A stretch of DNA of 64,000 bases from Brachycybe producta (lineage: Eukaryota; Arthropoda; Diplopoda; Playtdesmida; Andrognathidae), in NCBI GenBank assembly GCA_036925085.1, contig JAUPFP010000053.1:558001-622000 (forward strand), given 5' to 3'. Positions 25,297 to 38,220 of the stretch are shown in pieces (the stretch's first letter is position 1; each line of letters opens with the position of its first letter). The notes under the pieces are model-generated. The model made no database searches, was not told the origin of the DNA, and saw only the letters and a program-made list of their open reading frames with translations. The position numbers and the translations under genes are program-made.

Positions 25297-27126
25297 CTGC
25301 AACTTCAACTTCAAATTCAACTTTAAAAACAACTTCAACTTCAACTTCAAATCCAACTTCAAATTCAACTTCAAATTCAACTTCAAATTCAACTTCAAAT
25401 TCAACTTCAAATTAAACTTCAACTTCATCTTCAACTTCAACTTCAACTTTAACTTCATCTTCAACTTCAACTTCAACTTCAACTTAAAATTCAACTTCAA
25501 CTTCAACTTCAACTTTAATTTTAACTTAAACTTTAACTTCAACTTTAACTTCAACTTCAACTTTAACTTCAAATTCAACTTCAACTTCAAATACAACTTA
25601 AACTTCAATTTCAACTTTAACTTCAATTTCAACTTTGACTTTAACTTCATCTTTAACTTCAACTTCAAATTCAACTTAAAATTCAACTTCAACTTCAACT
25701 TCAATGTAAACTTCAACTTCAACTTCAACTTAAAATTCAACTTCAACTTCAACTTCAACTTTAACTTCATTTTCAACTTCAAATTCAACTTCAACTTCAA
25801 ATTCAACTTCAACTTCAAATTCAACTTCAAATTCAACTTCAAATTCAACTTCAAATTCAACTTCAACTTTAACTTCATTACCAACTTCAACTTCAACTTC
25901 AACTTAAAATTCAACTTCAACTTCAATGTCAACTTCAACTTCAACTTCAACTTTAACTTCATCTTCAACTTCAACTTCAACTTAAAATTCAACTTCAACT
26001 TCAACTTCAATGTCAACTTCAACTTCAACTTCAACTTAAAATTCAACTTCAACTTCAACTTCAACTTCAACTTTAACTTCATTTTCAACTTCAACTTCAA
26101 ATTCAACTTAAAATTCAACTTCAACTTCAATGTCAACTTCAACTTCAACTTCAACTTCAACTTCAACTTTAACTTCATCTTCAACTTCAACTTCAACTTC
26201 AACTTAAAATTCAACTTCAACTTCAATGTCAACTTCAACTTCAACTTCAACTTTAACTTCATCTTCAACTTCAACTTAAAATTCAACTTCAACTTCAACT
26301 TTAAATTCAACTTCAACTTCAACTTCAACTTCAACTTCAACTTCAACTTCAACTTAAAATTCAACTTCAACTTCAACTTCAATGTCAACTTCAACTTCAA
26401 CTTCAACTTAAAATTCAACTTCAACTTCAACTTCAACTTCAACTTTAACTTCATTTTCAACTTCAACTTCAAATTCAACTTAAAATTCAACTTCAACTTC
26501 AATGTCAACTTCAACTTCAACTTCAACTTCAACTTCAACTTTAACTTCATCTTCAACTTCAACTTCAACTTCAACTTAAAATTCAACTTCACCTTCAATG
26601 TCAACTTCAACTTCAACTTCAACTTTAACTTCATCTTCAACTTCAACTTAAAATTCAACTTCAACTTCAACTTTAAATTCAACTTCAACTTCAAATTCAA
26701 CTTCAACTTTAACTTCATTACCAACTTCAACTTCAACTTCAACTTAAAATTCAACTTCAACTTCAATGTCAACTTCAACTTCAACTTCAACTTTAACTTC
26801 ATCTTCAACTTCAACTTCAACTTAAAATTCAACTTCAACTTCAACTTCAATGTTAACTTCAACTTCAACTTCAACTTTAACTTCATCTTCAACTTCAACT
26901 TCAACTTAAAATTCAACTTCAACTTCAATGTCAACTTCAACTTCAACTTCAACTTAAAATTCAACTTCAACTTCAACTTCAATGTCAACTTCAACTTCAA
27001 CTTCAACTTCAACTTTAACTTCATCTTCAACTTCAACTTCAACTTCAACTTCAACTTCAAATTCAACTTCAACTTCAATGTCAACTTCAACTTCAAATTC
27101 AACTTCAACTTTAACTTCATCTTCAA
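25297..27126. repeat. 1.3-kb HOR unit 5 and rearranged exit
   Basis: Starts as a normal unit (CTGCAA 25297, A/T-rich string 25513, TACCAA 25879). After about 26,340 it is rearranged: TACCAA recurs at 26719, only 840 bp on, and no further CTGCAA follows. The last ~400 bp match the end of block V, and CTACAA at 27127 starts a block I type sequence. Confidence 0.8.
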
Positions 27127-27180
27127 CTACAACTTCAACTTCAACTTAAAATTCAACTTCAACTTCAACTTCAATGTCAA

Positions 27181-27366
27181 CTTGATCTTCAACTTGAACT
27201 TCAAGTTCAAGTTCAACTTCAACTTTGAATTCAACTTTAAATTCAACTTCAAGTTCAACTTCAACTTAAAATTCAACTTCAACTTCAACTTCAATGTCAA
27301 CTTGATCTTCAACTTGAACTTCAAGTTCAAGTTCAACTTCAACTTTGAATTCAACTTTAAATTCAA
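27181..27366. repeat. Dyad-module doublet 5
   Basis: Modules at 27181 and 27301; the last doublet. All later copies are single. Confidence 0.95.
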
Positions 27367-28176
27367 CTTCAACTTCAACTTCAACTTCAACTTCAAATTC
27401 AACTTCAACTTCAATTTCAACTTCAACTTCAACTTCAAATTCAACTTCAACTTCATATTGAACTTCAACTTCAACTTCAACTTCAACATCAACTTCAACT
27501 TCAACTTCAAATTCAACTTAAAATTCAACTTCAACTTCATCTTCAACTTCAACTTCAACTTTAATTTCATCTTCAACTTCAACTTCAACTTAAAATTCAA
27601 CTTCAACTTCAACTTCAATGTCAACTTCAACTTCATCTTCAACTTCAACTTCAACTTAAAATTCAACTTCAACTTCAACTTCAATGTCAACTTCAACTTC
27701 AACTTCAACTTCAACTTTAACTTCATCTTCAACTTCAACTTCAACTTCAACTTCAAATTCAACTTCAACTTCATAATGAACTTCAACTTCAACTTCAACT
27801 TCAACTTTAACTTCATCTTCATCTTCAACTTCAACTTCAACTTCAAATTCAACTTCAAATTCAACTTAAAATTCAACTTCAACTTCAACTTCAATGTCAA
27901 CTTCAACTTCAACTTCAACTTAAAATTCAACTTCAACTTCAACTTCAACTTCAACTTCAACTTTAACTTCATTTTCAACTTCAACTTCAACTTCAACTTA
28001 AAATTCAACTTAAAATTCAACTTCAACTTCAATGTCAACTTCAACTTCAACTTCAACTTTAACTTCATCTTCAACTTCAACTTCAACTTCAACTTAAAAT
28101 TCAACTTCAACTTCATTGTCAACTTCAACTTCAACTTCAACTTAAAATTCAACTTCAACTTCAACTTCAATGTCAA

Positions 28177-28242
28177 CTTCAAGTTCAACTTCAATTTAAT
28201 ATTCAAGTTCAACTTCAATTTCATATTCAAGTTCAACTTCAA
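28177..28242. repeat. 24-bp subrepeat array, one unit shorter
   Basis: Like 1897-1986 but missing one 24-bp unit. Confidence 0.93.
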
Positions 28243-28530
28243 CTTCGAATTCAACTTCAACTTCAACTTTAAATTCAACTTTTAATTCAACTTCAACTTC
28301 AACTTCAAGTTCAACTTCAACTTCAAATTCAACTTTAACATCACCTTCAACTTCAACTTCAAATTCAACTTCAAATTCAAATTCAAATTCAACTTCAACT
28401 TCATCTTCAAGTTGAACTTCATCTTCAACTTCAACTTCAACTTCAACTTCAACTTCAACTTTAACTTCATCTTCAACTTCAACTTCAACTTCAACTTAAA
28501 ATTCAACTTCAACTTCAACTTCAATGTCAA

Positions 28531-28620
28531 CTTCAAGTTCAACTTCAATTTAATATTCAAGTTCAACTTCAATTTCATATTCAAGTTCAACTTCAATTTC
28601 ATATTCAAGTTCAACTTCAA
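28531..28620. repeat. 24-bp subrepeat array
   Basis: Full-length form with TTTAAT, followed by the GAATTC at 28625. Confidence 0.93.
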
Positions 28621-28872
28621 CTTCGAATTCAACTTCAACTTCAACTTTAAATTCAACTTTTAATTCAACTTCAACTTCAACTTCAACTTCAACTTTAAAT
28701 TCAACTTCAGCTTCAACTTCAACTTCAACTTCAACTTCAAATTCAACTTCAACTTCATCTTCAACTTCAACTTAAAATTCAACTTTAACTTCAACTTCAA
28801 CTTCAACTTTAATTTTAACTTAAACTTTAACTTCAACTTTAACTTCAACTTCAACTTTAACTTCAACTTCAA

Positions 28873-28950
28873 CTATAATTTCATATTCAAGTTCAACTTC
28901 AGTTTCATATTCAAGTTCAACTTCAATTTCATATTCAAGTTCAACTTCAA
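28873..28950. repeat. 24-bp subrepeat array, CTATAA-led
   Basis: As 2437-2514 but led by CTATAA instead of CTACAA. Confidence 0.93.
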
Positions 28951-28974
28951 CTTCAACTTCAACTTCAACTTCAA

Positions 28975-29052
28975 CTACAATTTCATATTCAAGTTCAACT
29001 TCAGTTTCATATTCAAGTTCAACTTCAATTTCATATTCAAGTTCAACTTCAA
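28975..29052. repeat. 24-bp subrepeat array, CTACAA-led
   Basis: Only 102 bp after the preceding array; the pair probably arose by local duplication. Confidence 0.93.
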
Positions 29053-30624
29053 CTTCAAATTCAACTTCAACTTCAACTTTAAATTCAACTTTAAATTCAA
29101 CTTCAACTTCAAATTCAACTTCAGCTTCAACTTCAACTTCAACTTCAACTTCAAACTCAACTTCAACTTCATCTTCAAATTCAACTTCAACTTCAACTTC
29201 AACTTCAAATTCAACTTTAACATCAACTTCAACTTCAACTTCAAATCCAACTTCAAATTCAACTTCAAATTCAACTTCAAATTCAACTTCAAATTAAACT
29301 TCAACTTCATATTCAACTTCAACTTCAACTTTAACTTCATCTTCAACTTCAACTTTAATTTTAACTTAAACTTTAACTTCAACTTTAACTTCAACTTCAA
29401 CATTAACTTCAAATTCAACTTCAACTTCAAATTCAACTTAAACTTCAATTTCAACTTTAACTTCAATTTCAACTTTGACTTTAACTTCATCTTCAACTTC
29501 AACTTCAAATTCAACTTAAAATTCAACTTCAACTTCAACTTCAATGTAAACTTCAACTTCAACTTCAACTTAAAATTCAACTTCAACTTCAACTTCAACT
29601 TTAACTTCATTTTCAACTTCAAATTCAACTTCAACTTCAAATTCAACTTCAAATTCAACTACAAATTCAACTTCAACTTCAACTTCAACTTTAACTTCAT
29701 TTTCAACTTCAACTTCAACTTCAACTTAAAATTCAACTTCAACTTAAATGTCAACTTCAACTTCAACTTCAACTTTAACTTCATCTTCAACTTCAACTTG
29801 AACTTAAAATTCAACTTCAAATTCAACTTCAATGTCAACTTCAACTTCAACTTCAACTTAAAATTCAACTTCAACTTCAACTTCAACTTCAACTTTAACT
29901 TCATTTTCAATTTCAACTTCAAATTCAACTTCAAATTCAACTTCAAATTCAACTTAAAATTCAACTTAAAATTCAACTTCAACTTCAATGTCAACTTCAA
30001 CTTCAACTTCAACTTCAACTTTAACTTCATCTTCAACTTCAACTTCAACTTCAACTTAAAATTCAACTTCAACTTCAATGTCAACTTCAACTTCAACTTC
30101 AACTTCAACTTTAACTTCATCTTCAACTTCAACTTAAAATTCAACTTCAACTTCAACTTTAAATTCAACTTCAACTTCAACTTCAACTTCAACTTTAACT
30201 TCATTTTCAACTTCAACTTCAACTTCAACTTAAAATTCAACTTCAACTTCAATGTTAACTTCAACTTCAACTTCAACTTCAACTTTAACTTCATCTTCAA
30301 CTTCAACTTCAACTTCATCTTAAAATTCAACTTCAACTTCAACTTCAACTTCAATGTCAACTTCAACTTCAACTTCAACTTAAAATTCAACTTCAACTTC
30401 AACTTCAATGTCAACTTCAACTTCAACTTCAACTTCAACTTCAACTTTAACTTCATCTTCAACTTCAACTTCAACTTCAACTTCAACTTAAAATTCAACT
30501 TCAACTTCAACTTCAATGTCAACTTCAACTTCAACTTCAACTTCAACTTCAACTTTAACTTCATCTTCAACTACAACTTCAACTTCAACTTAAAATTCAA
30601 CTTCAACTTCAACTTCAATGTCAA

Positions 30625-30690
30625 CTTGATCTTCAACTTGAACTTCAAGTTCAAGTTCAACTTCAACTTTGAATTCAACTTTAAATTCAA
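30625..30690. repeat. Dyad module, single, early form
   Basis: Second hexamer CTTCAA, as in the doublets. Dyad at 30635-30657. Confidence 0.94.
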
Positions 30691-32202
30691 CTTCAACTTC
30701 AACTTCAACTTCAACTTCAAATTCAACTTCAACTTCAATTTCAACTTCAACTTCAACTTCAAATTCAACTTCAACTTCATATTGAACTTCAACTTCAACT
30801 TCAACTTCAACATCCACTTCAACTTCAACTTAAAATTCAACTTAAAATTCAACTTCAACTTCATCTTCAACTTCAACTTCAACTTTAACTTCATCTTCAA
30901 CTTCAACTACAACTTAAAATTCAACTTCAACTTCAACTTCAATGTCAACTTCAACTTCATCTTCAACTTCAACTTCAACTTAAAATTCAACTTCAACTTC
31001 AACTTCAATGTCAACTTCAACTTCAACTTCAACTTCAACTTTAACTTCATCTTCAACTTCAACTTCAACTTCAACTTCAAATTCAACTTCAACTTCATAA
31101 TGAACTTCAACTTCAACTTCAACTTCAAATTCAACTTCAACATCAACTTCAACTTCAATGTTAACTTCAACTTCAACTTCAACTTAAAATTCAACTTCAA
31201 CTTCAACTTCAACTTCAACTTTAACTTCATTTTCAACTTCAACTTCAACTTTAACTTCATTTTCAACTTCAACTTCAACTTCAACTTAAAATTCAACTTC
31301 TACTTCAATGTCAACTTCAACTTCAACTTCAACTTTAACTTCATCTTCAACTTCAACTTCAACTTCAACTTAAAATTCAACTTCAACTTCAACTTCAATG
31401 TCAACTTCAACTTCAACTTAAAATTCAACTTCAACTTCAACTTCAACTTCAACTTTAACTTCATTTTCAACTTCAACTTCGACTTCAACTTAAAATTCAA
31501 CTTCAACTTCAATGTCAACTTCAACTTAAAATTCAACTCCAACTACAACTTCAATGTCAACTTCAACTTCATCTTCAACTTCAACTTCAACTTCAACTTA
31601 AAATTCAACTTCAACTTCAACTTCAATGTCAACTTCAACTTCAACTTCAACTTCAACTTTAACTTCATCTTCAACTTCAACTTCAACTTCAACTTCAAAT
31701 TCAACTTCATCATCAACTTCAACTTCAATGTTAACTTCAACTTCAACTTCAACTTAAAATTCAACTTCAACTTCAACTTCAACTTTAACTTCATTTTCAA
31801 CTTCAACTTCAACTTCAACTTAAAATTCAACTTCAACTTCAACTTCAATGTCAACTTCAACTTCAACTTCAACTTTAACTTCATCTTCAACTTCAACTTC
31901 AACTTCAACTTCAAATTCAACTTCAACTTCATAATGAACTTCAACATCAACTTCAACTTCAAATTCAACTTCAACATCAACTTCAACTTCAATGTCAACT
32001 TCAACTTCAACTTCAACTTAAAATTCAACTTCAACTTCAGCTTCAACTTCAACTTCAACTTCAACTTCAAATTCAACTTCAACTTCATCTTCAACTTCAA
32101 CTTAAAATTCAACTTTAACTTCAACTTCAACTTCAACTTTGATTTTAACTTAAACTTTAACTTCAACTTTAACTTCAACTTCAACTTTAACTTCAACTTC
32201 AA

Positions 32203-32280
32203 CTACAATTTCATATTCAAGTTCAACTTCAGTTTCATATTCAAGTTCAACTTCAATTTCATATACAAGTTCAACTTCAA
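32203..32280. repeat. 24-bp subrepeat array, CTACAA-led
   Basis: Carries a private ATACAA in the last unit. Confidence 0.93.
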
Positions 32281-32322
32281 CTTCAAATTCAACTTCAACT
32301 TCAACTTCAACTTCAACTTCAA

Positions 32323-32400
32323 CTACAATTTCATATTCAAGTTCAACTTTAGTTTCATATTCAAGTTCAACTTCAATTTCATATTCAAGTTCAACTTCAA
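32323..32400. repeat. 24-bp subrepeat array, CTACAA-led
   Basis: CTTTAG stands where other copies have CTTCAG. Counterpart of 28975. Confidence 0.93.
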
Positions 32401-34188
32401 CTTCAAATTCAACTTCAACTTCAACTTTAAATTCAACTTTAAATTCAACTTCAACTTCAAATTCAACTTCAGCTTCAACTTCAACTTCAACTTCAACTTC
32501 AAACTCAACTTCAACTTCATCTTCAAATTCAACTTCAACTTCAACTTCAACTTCAAATTCAACTTTAACATCAACTTCAACTTCAACTTCAAATCCAACT
32601 TCAAATTCAACTTCAAATTCAACTTCAAATTCAACTTCAAATTAAACTTCAACTTCATCTTCAACTTCAACTTCAACTTTAACTTCATCTTCAACTTCAA
32701 CTTCAACTTCAACTTAAAATTCAACTTCAACTTCAACTTCAACTTCAACTTCAACTTCAACTTTAATTTTAACTTAAACTTTAACTTCAACTTTAACTTC
32801 AACTTCAACATTAACTTCAAATTCAACTTCAACTTCAAATTCAACTTAAACTTCAATTTCAACTTTAACTTCAATTTCAACTTTGACTTTAACTTCATCT
32901 TCAACTTCAACTTCAAATTCAACTTAAAATTCAACTTCAACTTCAACTTCAATGTAAACTTCAACTTCAACTTCAACTTAAAATTCAACTTCAACTTCAA
33001 CTTCAACTTCAACTTTAACTTCATTTTCAACTTCAAATTCAACTTCAACTTCAAATTCAACTTCAAATTCAACTACAAATTCAACTTCAACTTCAACTTC
33101 AACTTTAACTTCATTTTCAACTTCAACTTCAACTTCAACTTAAAACTCAACTTCAACTTAAATGTCAACTTCAACTTCAACTTCAACTTTAACTTCATCT
33201 TCAACTTCAACTTCAACTTAAAATTCAACTTCAAATTCAACTTCAATGTCAACTTCAACTTCAACTTCAACTTAAAATTCAACTTCAACTTCAACTTCAA
33301 CTTCAACTTTAACTTCATTTTCAATTTCAACTTCAAATTCAAATTAAAATTCAACTTCAAATTCAACTTAAAATTCAACTTCAACTTCAATGTCAACTTC
33401 AACTTCAACTTCAACTTCAACTTTAACTTCATCTTCAACTTCAACTTCAACTTCAACTTAAAATTCAACTTCAACTTCAATGTCAACTTCAACTTCAACT
33501 TCAACTTCAACTTTAACTTCATCTTCAACTTCAACTTAAAATTCAACTTCAACTTCAACTTTAAATTCAACTTCAACTTCAACTTCAACTTCAACTTTAA
33601 CTTCATTTTCAACTTCAACTTCAACTTCAACTTAAAATTCAACTTCAACTTCAATGTCAACTTCAACTTCAACTTCAACTTCAACTTCAACTTCAACTTC
33701 AACTTCAACTTTAACTTCATCTTCAACTTCAACTTCAACTTCAACTTAAAATTCAACTTCAACTTCAATGTCAACTTCAACTTCAACTTCAACTTCAACT
33801 TTAACTTCATCTTCAACTTCAACTTAAAATTCAACTTCAACTTCAACTTTAAATTCAACTTCAACTTCAACTTCAACTTCAACTTTAACTTCATCTTCAA
33901 CTTCAACTTCAACTTCAACTTAAAATTCAACTTCAACTTCAACTTCAACTTCAATGTCAACTTCAACTTCAACTTCAACTTCAACTTCAACTTTAACTTC
34001 ATCTTCAACTTCAACTTCAACTTCAACTTCAACTTAAAATTCAACTTCAACTTCAACTTCAATGTCAACTTCAATGTCAACTTCAACTTCAACTTCAACT
34101 TCAACTTCAACTTCAACTTTAACTTCATCTTCAACTACAACTTCAACTTCAACTTAAAATTCAACTTCAACTTCAACTTCAATGTCAA

Positions 34189-34254
34189 CTTGATCTTCAA
34201 CTTGAACTTCAAGTTCAAGTTCAACTTCAACTTTGAATTCAACTTTAAATTCAA
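34189..34254. repeat. Dyad module, single, early form
   Basis: Counterpart of 30625 in the second 3.4-kb HOR copy. Confidence 0.94.
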
Positions 34255-34974
34255 CTTCAACTTCAACTTCAACTTCAAATTCAACTTCAACTTCAATTTC
34301 AACTTCAACTTCAACTTCAAATTCAACTTCAACTTCATATTGAACTTCAACTTCAACTTCAACTTCAACATCCACTTCAACTTCAACTTCAAATTCAACT
34401 TAAAATTCAACTTCAACTTCATCTTCAACTTCAACTTCAACTTTAACTTCATCTTCAACTTCAATTTCAACTTAAAATTCAACTTCAACTTCAACTTCAA
34501 TGTCAACTTCAACTTCATCTTCAACTTCAACTTCAACTTAAAATTCAACTTCAACTTCAACTTCAATGTCAACTTCAACTTCAACTTCAACTTCAACTTT
34601 AACTTCATCTTCAACTTCAACTTCAACTTCAACTTCAAATTCAACTTCAACTTCATAATGAATTTCAACTTCAACTTCAACTTTAACTTCATTTTCAACT
34701 TCAACTTCAACTTCAACTTAAAATTCAACTTCTACTTCAATGTCAACTTCAACTTCAACTTCAACTTTAACTTCATCTTCAACTTCAACTTCAACTTCAA
34801 CTTAAAATTCAACTTCAACTTCAACTTCAAAGTCAACTTCAACTTCAACTTAAAATTCAACTTCAACTTCAACTTCAACTTCAACTTTAACTTCATTTTC
34901 AACTTCAACTTCGACTTCAACTTAAAATTCAACTTCAACTTCAATGTCAACTTCAACTTAAAATTCAACTTCAA

Positions 34975-36432
34975 CTACAACTTCAATGTCAACTTCAACT
35001 TCATCTTCAACTTCAACTTCAACTTCAACTTAAAATTCAACTTCAACTTCAACTTCAATGTCAACTTCAACTTCAACTTCAACTTAAAATTCAACTTCAA
35101 CTTCAACTTTAACTTCATTTTCAACTTCAACTTCAACTTCAACTTAAAATTCAACTTCAACTTCAATGTCAACTTCAACTTCAACTTCAACTTTAACTTC
35201 ATCTTCAACTTCAACTTCAACTTCAACTTCAACTTTAACTTCATCTTCAACTTCAACTTCAACTTCAACTTAAAATTCAACTTCAACTTCAACTTCAATT
35301 TCAACTTCAACTTCAACTTAAAATTCAACTTCAACTTCAACTTCAACTTCAACTTTAACTTCATTTTCAACTTCAACTTCGACTTCAACTTAAAATTCAA
35401 CTTCAACTTCAATGTCAACTTCAACTTCAACTTCAACTTCAACTTTAACTTCATCTTCAACTTCAACTTCAACTTCAACTTAAAATTTAACTTCAACTTC
35501 AATGTCAACTTCAACTTCAATGTCAACTTCAACTTCAACTTCAACTTCAACTTTAACTTCATCTTCAACTTCAACTTCAACTTCAACTTCAACTTAAAAT
35601 TCAACTTCAACTTCAACTTCAATGTCAACTTCAACTTCAACTTCAACTTAAAATTCAACTTCAACTTCATTTTCAACTTCAACTTCGACTTCAACTTAAA
35701 ATTCAACTTCAACTTCAATGTCAACTTCAACTTCAACTTCAACTTCAACTTTAACTTCATCTTCAACTTCAACTTCAACTTCAACTTAAAATTTAACTTC
35801 AACTTCAATGTCAACTTCAACTTCAATGTCAACTTCAACTTCAACTTCAACTTCAACTTTAACTTCATCTTCAACTTCAACTTCAACTTCAACTTCAACT
35901 TAAAATTCAACTTCAACTTCAACTTCAATGTCAACTTCAACTTCAACTTCAACTTAAAATTCAACTTCAACTTCAACTTCAATGTCAACTTGATCTTTAA
36001 CTTGAACTTCAAGTTCAAGTTCAACTTCAACTTTGAATTCAACTTTAAATTCAACTTCAACTTCAACTTCAAATTCAACTTCAACTTCAATTTCAACTTC
36101 AACTTCAACTTCAAACTCAACTTCAACTTCATATTGAACTTCAACTTCAACTTCAACTTCAAATTCAACTTCAACATCAACTTCAACATCAACTTCAACT
36201 TCAACTTCAAATTCAACTTCAAATTAAACTTCAACTTCATCTTCAACTTCAACTTCAACTTTAACTTCATCTTCAACTTCAACTTCAACTTCAACTTCAA
36301 CTTCAAATTCAACTTCAACATCAACTTCAACTTCAACTTCAACTTTAACTTCATTTTCAACTTCAACTTCGACTTCAACTTAAAATTCAACTTCAACTTC
36401 AATGTCAACTTCAACTTAAAATTCAACTTCAA
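34975..36432. repeat. Mosaic block with first 306-bp doublet
   Basis: CTACAA at 34975 and 36433 bound it. ATTTAA units at 35485 and 35791 are 306 bp apart, and the dyad module follows 198 bp after the second one (35989). Its right part recurs around 38.4-39.6 kb at an offset of about 2,880 bp. Confidence 0.75.
35989..36054. repeat. Dyad module, single, late form
   Basis: Second hexamer is CTTTAA; the dyad (35999-36021) is unaffected. All eight modules from here rightwards share this change. Confidence 0.94.
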
Positions 36433-38220
36433 CTACAACTTCAATGTCAACTTCAACTTCATCTTCAACTTCAACTTCAACTTCAACTTAAAATTCAACT
36501 TCAACTTCAACTTCAATGTCAACTTCAACTTCAACTTCAACTTCAACTTCAACTTTAACTTCATCTTCAACTTCAACTTCAACTTCAACTTCAAATTCAA
36601 TTTCAACTTCATAATGAACTTCAACTTCAACTTCAACTTCAAATTCAACTTCAACATCAACTTCAACTTCAATGTTAACTTCAACTTCAACTTCAACTTA
36701 AAATTCAACTTCAACTTCAACTTCAACTTTAACTTCATTTTCAACTTCAACTTCAACTTAAAATTCAACTTCAATGTCAACTTCAACTTCAACTTCAACT
36801 TCATCTTTAACTTCATCTTCAACTTCAACTTCAACTTCAACTTCAAATTCAACTTCAACTTCATAATGAACTTCAACATCAACTTCAACTTCAAATTCAA
36901 CTTCAACATCAACTTCAACTTCAATGTCAACTTCAACTTCAACTTCAACTTAAAATTCAACTTCAACTTCAACTTTAACTTCATTTTCAACTTCAACTTC
37001 AACTTCAACTTAAAATTCAACTTCAACTTCAATGTCAACTTCAACTTCAACTTCAATTTTAACTTCATCTTCAACTTCAACTTCAACTTCAACTTAAAAT
37101 TCAACTTCAACATCAACTTCAATTTCAACTTCAACTTCAACTTAAAATTCAACTTCAACTTCAACTTCAACTTCAACTTTAACTTCATTTTCAACTTCAA
37201 CTTCGACTTCAACTTAAAATTCAACTTCAACTTCAATGTCAACTTCAACTTCAACTTCAACTTCAACTTTAACTTCATCTTCAACTTCAACTTCAACTTC
37301 AACTTAAAATTTAACTTCAACTTCAATGTCAACTTCAACTTCAATGTCAACTTCAACTTCAACTTCAACTTCAACTTTAACTTCATCTTCAACTTCAACT
37401 TCAACTTCAACTTCAACTTAAAATTCAACTTCAACTTCAACTTCAATGTCAACTTCAACTTCAACTTCAACTTAAAATTCAACTTCAACTTCATTTTCAA
37501 CTTCAACTTCGACTTCAACTTAAAATTCAACTTCAACTTCAATGTCAACTTCAACTTCAACTTCAACTTCAACCTTAACTTCATCTTCAACTTCAACTTC
37601 AACTTCAACTTAAAATTTAACTTCAACTTCAATGTCAACTTCAACTTCAATGTCAACTTCAACTTCAACTTCAACTTCAACTTTAACTTCATCTTCAACT
37701 TCAACTTCAACTTCAACTTCAACTTAAAATTCAACTTCAACTTCAACTTTAATTTCAACTTAAACTTTAACTTCAATTTTAACTTCAACTTCAACTTTAA
37801 TTTCAAATTCAACTTCAACTTCAACTTCAACTTCAACTTTAACTTCATTTTCAACTTCAACTTCAACTTCAACTTAAAATTCAACTTCAACTTCAATGTC
37901 AACTTCAACTTCAACTTTAACTTCAACTTTAACTTCATCTTCAACTTCAACTTCAATTTCAACTTAAAATTCAATTTCAACTTCAACTTCAATGTCAACT
38001 TCAACTTCAAATTCAACTTCAACTTCAACATCAACTTCAACTTCAATGTCAACTTCAACTTCAACTTCAACTTAAAATTCAACTTCAACTTCAACTTTAA
38101 CTTCATTTTCAACTTCAACTTCAACTTCAACTTAAAATTCAACTTCAACTTCAATGTCAACTTCAACTTCAACTTCAACTTTAACTTCATCTTCAACTTC
38201 AACTTCAACTTCAACTTCAA
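36433..38220. repeat. Mosaic block with second 306-bp doublet, no dyad module
   Basis: ATTTAA units at 37309 and 37615. No dyad module follows; a string with CTTTAA, CTTCAATTTTAA and ATTTCAA-like units near 37,740-37,810 stands there instead. CTTCATAATGAA variants occur near 36607 and 36859. Confidence 0.72.

Larger units (their letters stand above)
27127..28281. repeat. Block I/VI-type mosaic
   Basis: Carries the last dyad-module doublet (27181, 27301), then III/IV-type sequence with CTTCATAATGAA at 27769, and ends with the 24-bp subrepeat array (28177-28242) and the GAATTC at 28247 that close block I elsewhere. Confidence 0.78.
28282..28974. repeat. Shuffled block I/II ends
   Basis: A short composite: a shortened dimer region, a second 24-bp subrepeat array (28531-28620), the A/T-rich string at 28807, then a third array started by CTATAA at 28873. 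Several block ends have been brought together by deletion of the sequence between them. Confidence 0.72.
28975..32322. repeat. ~3.4 kb higher-order repeat, copy 1
   Basis: Begins with CTACAA and the 24-bp subrepeat array, then II-type sequence (A/T-rich string 29353), CTACAA at 29659, 30571, 30907 and 31543, and one dyad module at 30625. Landmarks recur in copy 2 at offsets of 3,348-3,564 bp, all multiples of six. Confidence 0.83.
32323..34974. repeat. ~3.4 kb higher-order repeat, copy 2
   Basis: Corresponds to 28975-31542: CTACAA at 32323, 33073 and 34135, dyad module at 34189, CTTCTA variant near 34732 matching the one near 31300. The CTACAA of 30907 reads CTTCAA-like here, and some modules are duplicated. 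A CTTCAAAGTCAA variant near 34825 is private. Confidence 0.82.

Noticed and set aside
20743-27126. Minus-strand Leu-Lys frames of up to 2,127 codons as membrane or lysine-rich proteins
   Set aside because: Mirror image of the same repeat. Ends coincide with the satellite variant CTACAA, and adjacent frames repeat the same satellite blocks.
30590-30817. Glu-Val frame on the minus strand (also 34154-34375)
   Set aside because: Third register of the same repeat, open only over a short region without CTTAAA; acidic alternating composition is dictated by TTGAAG.
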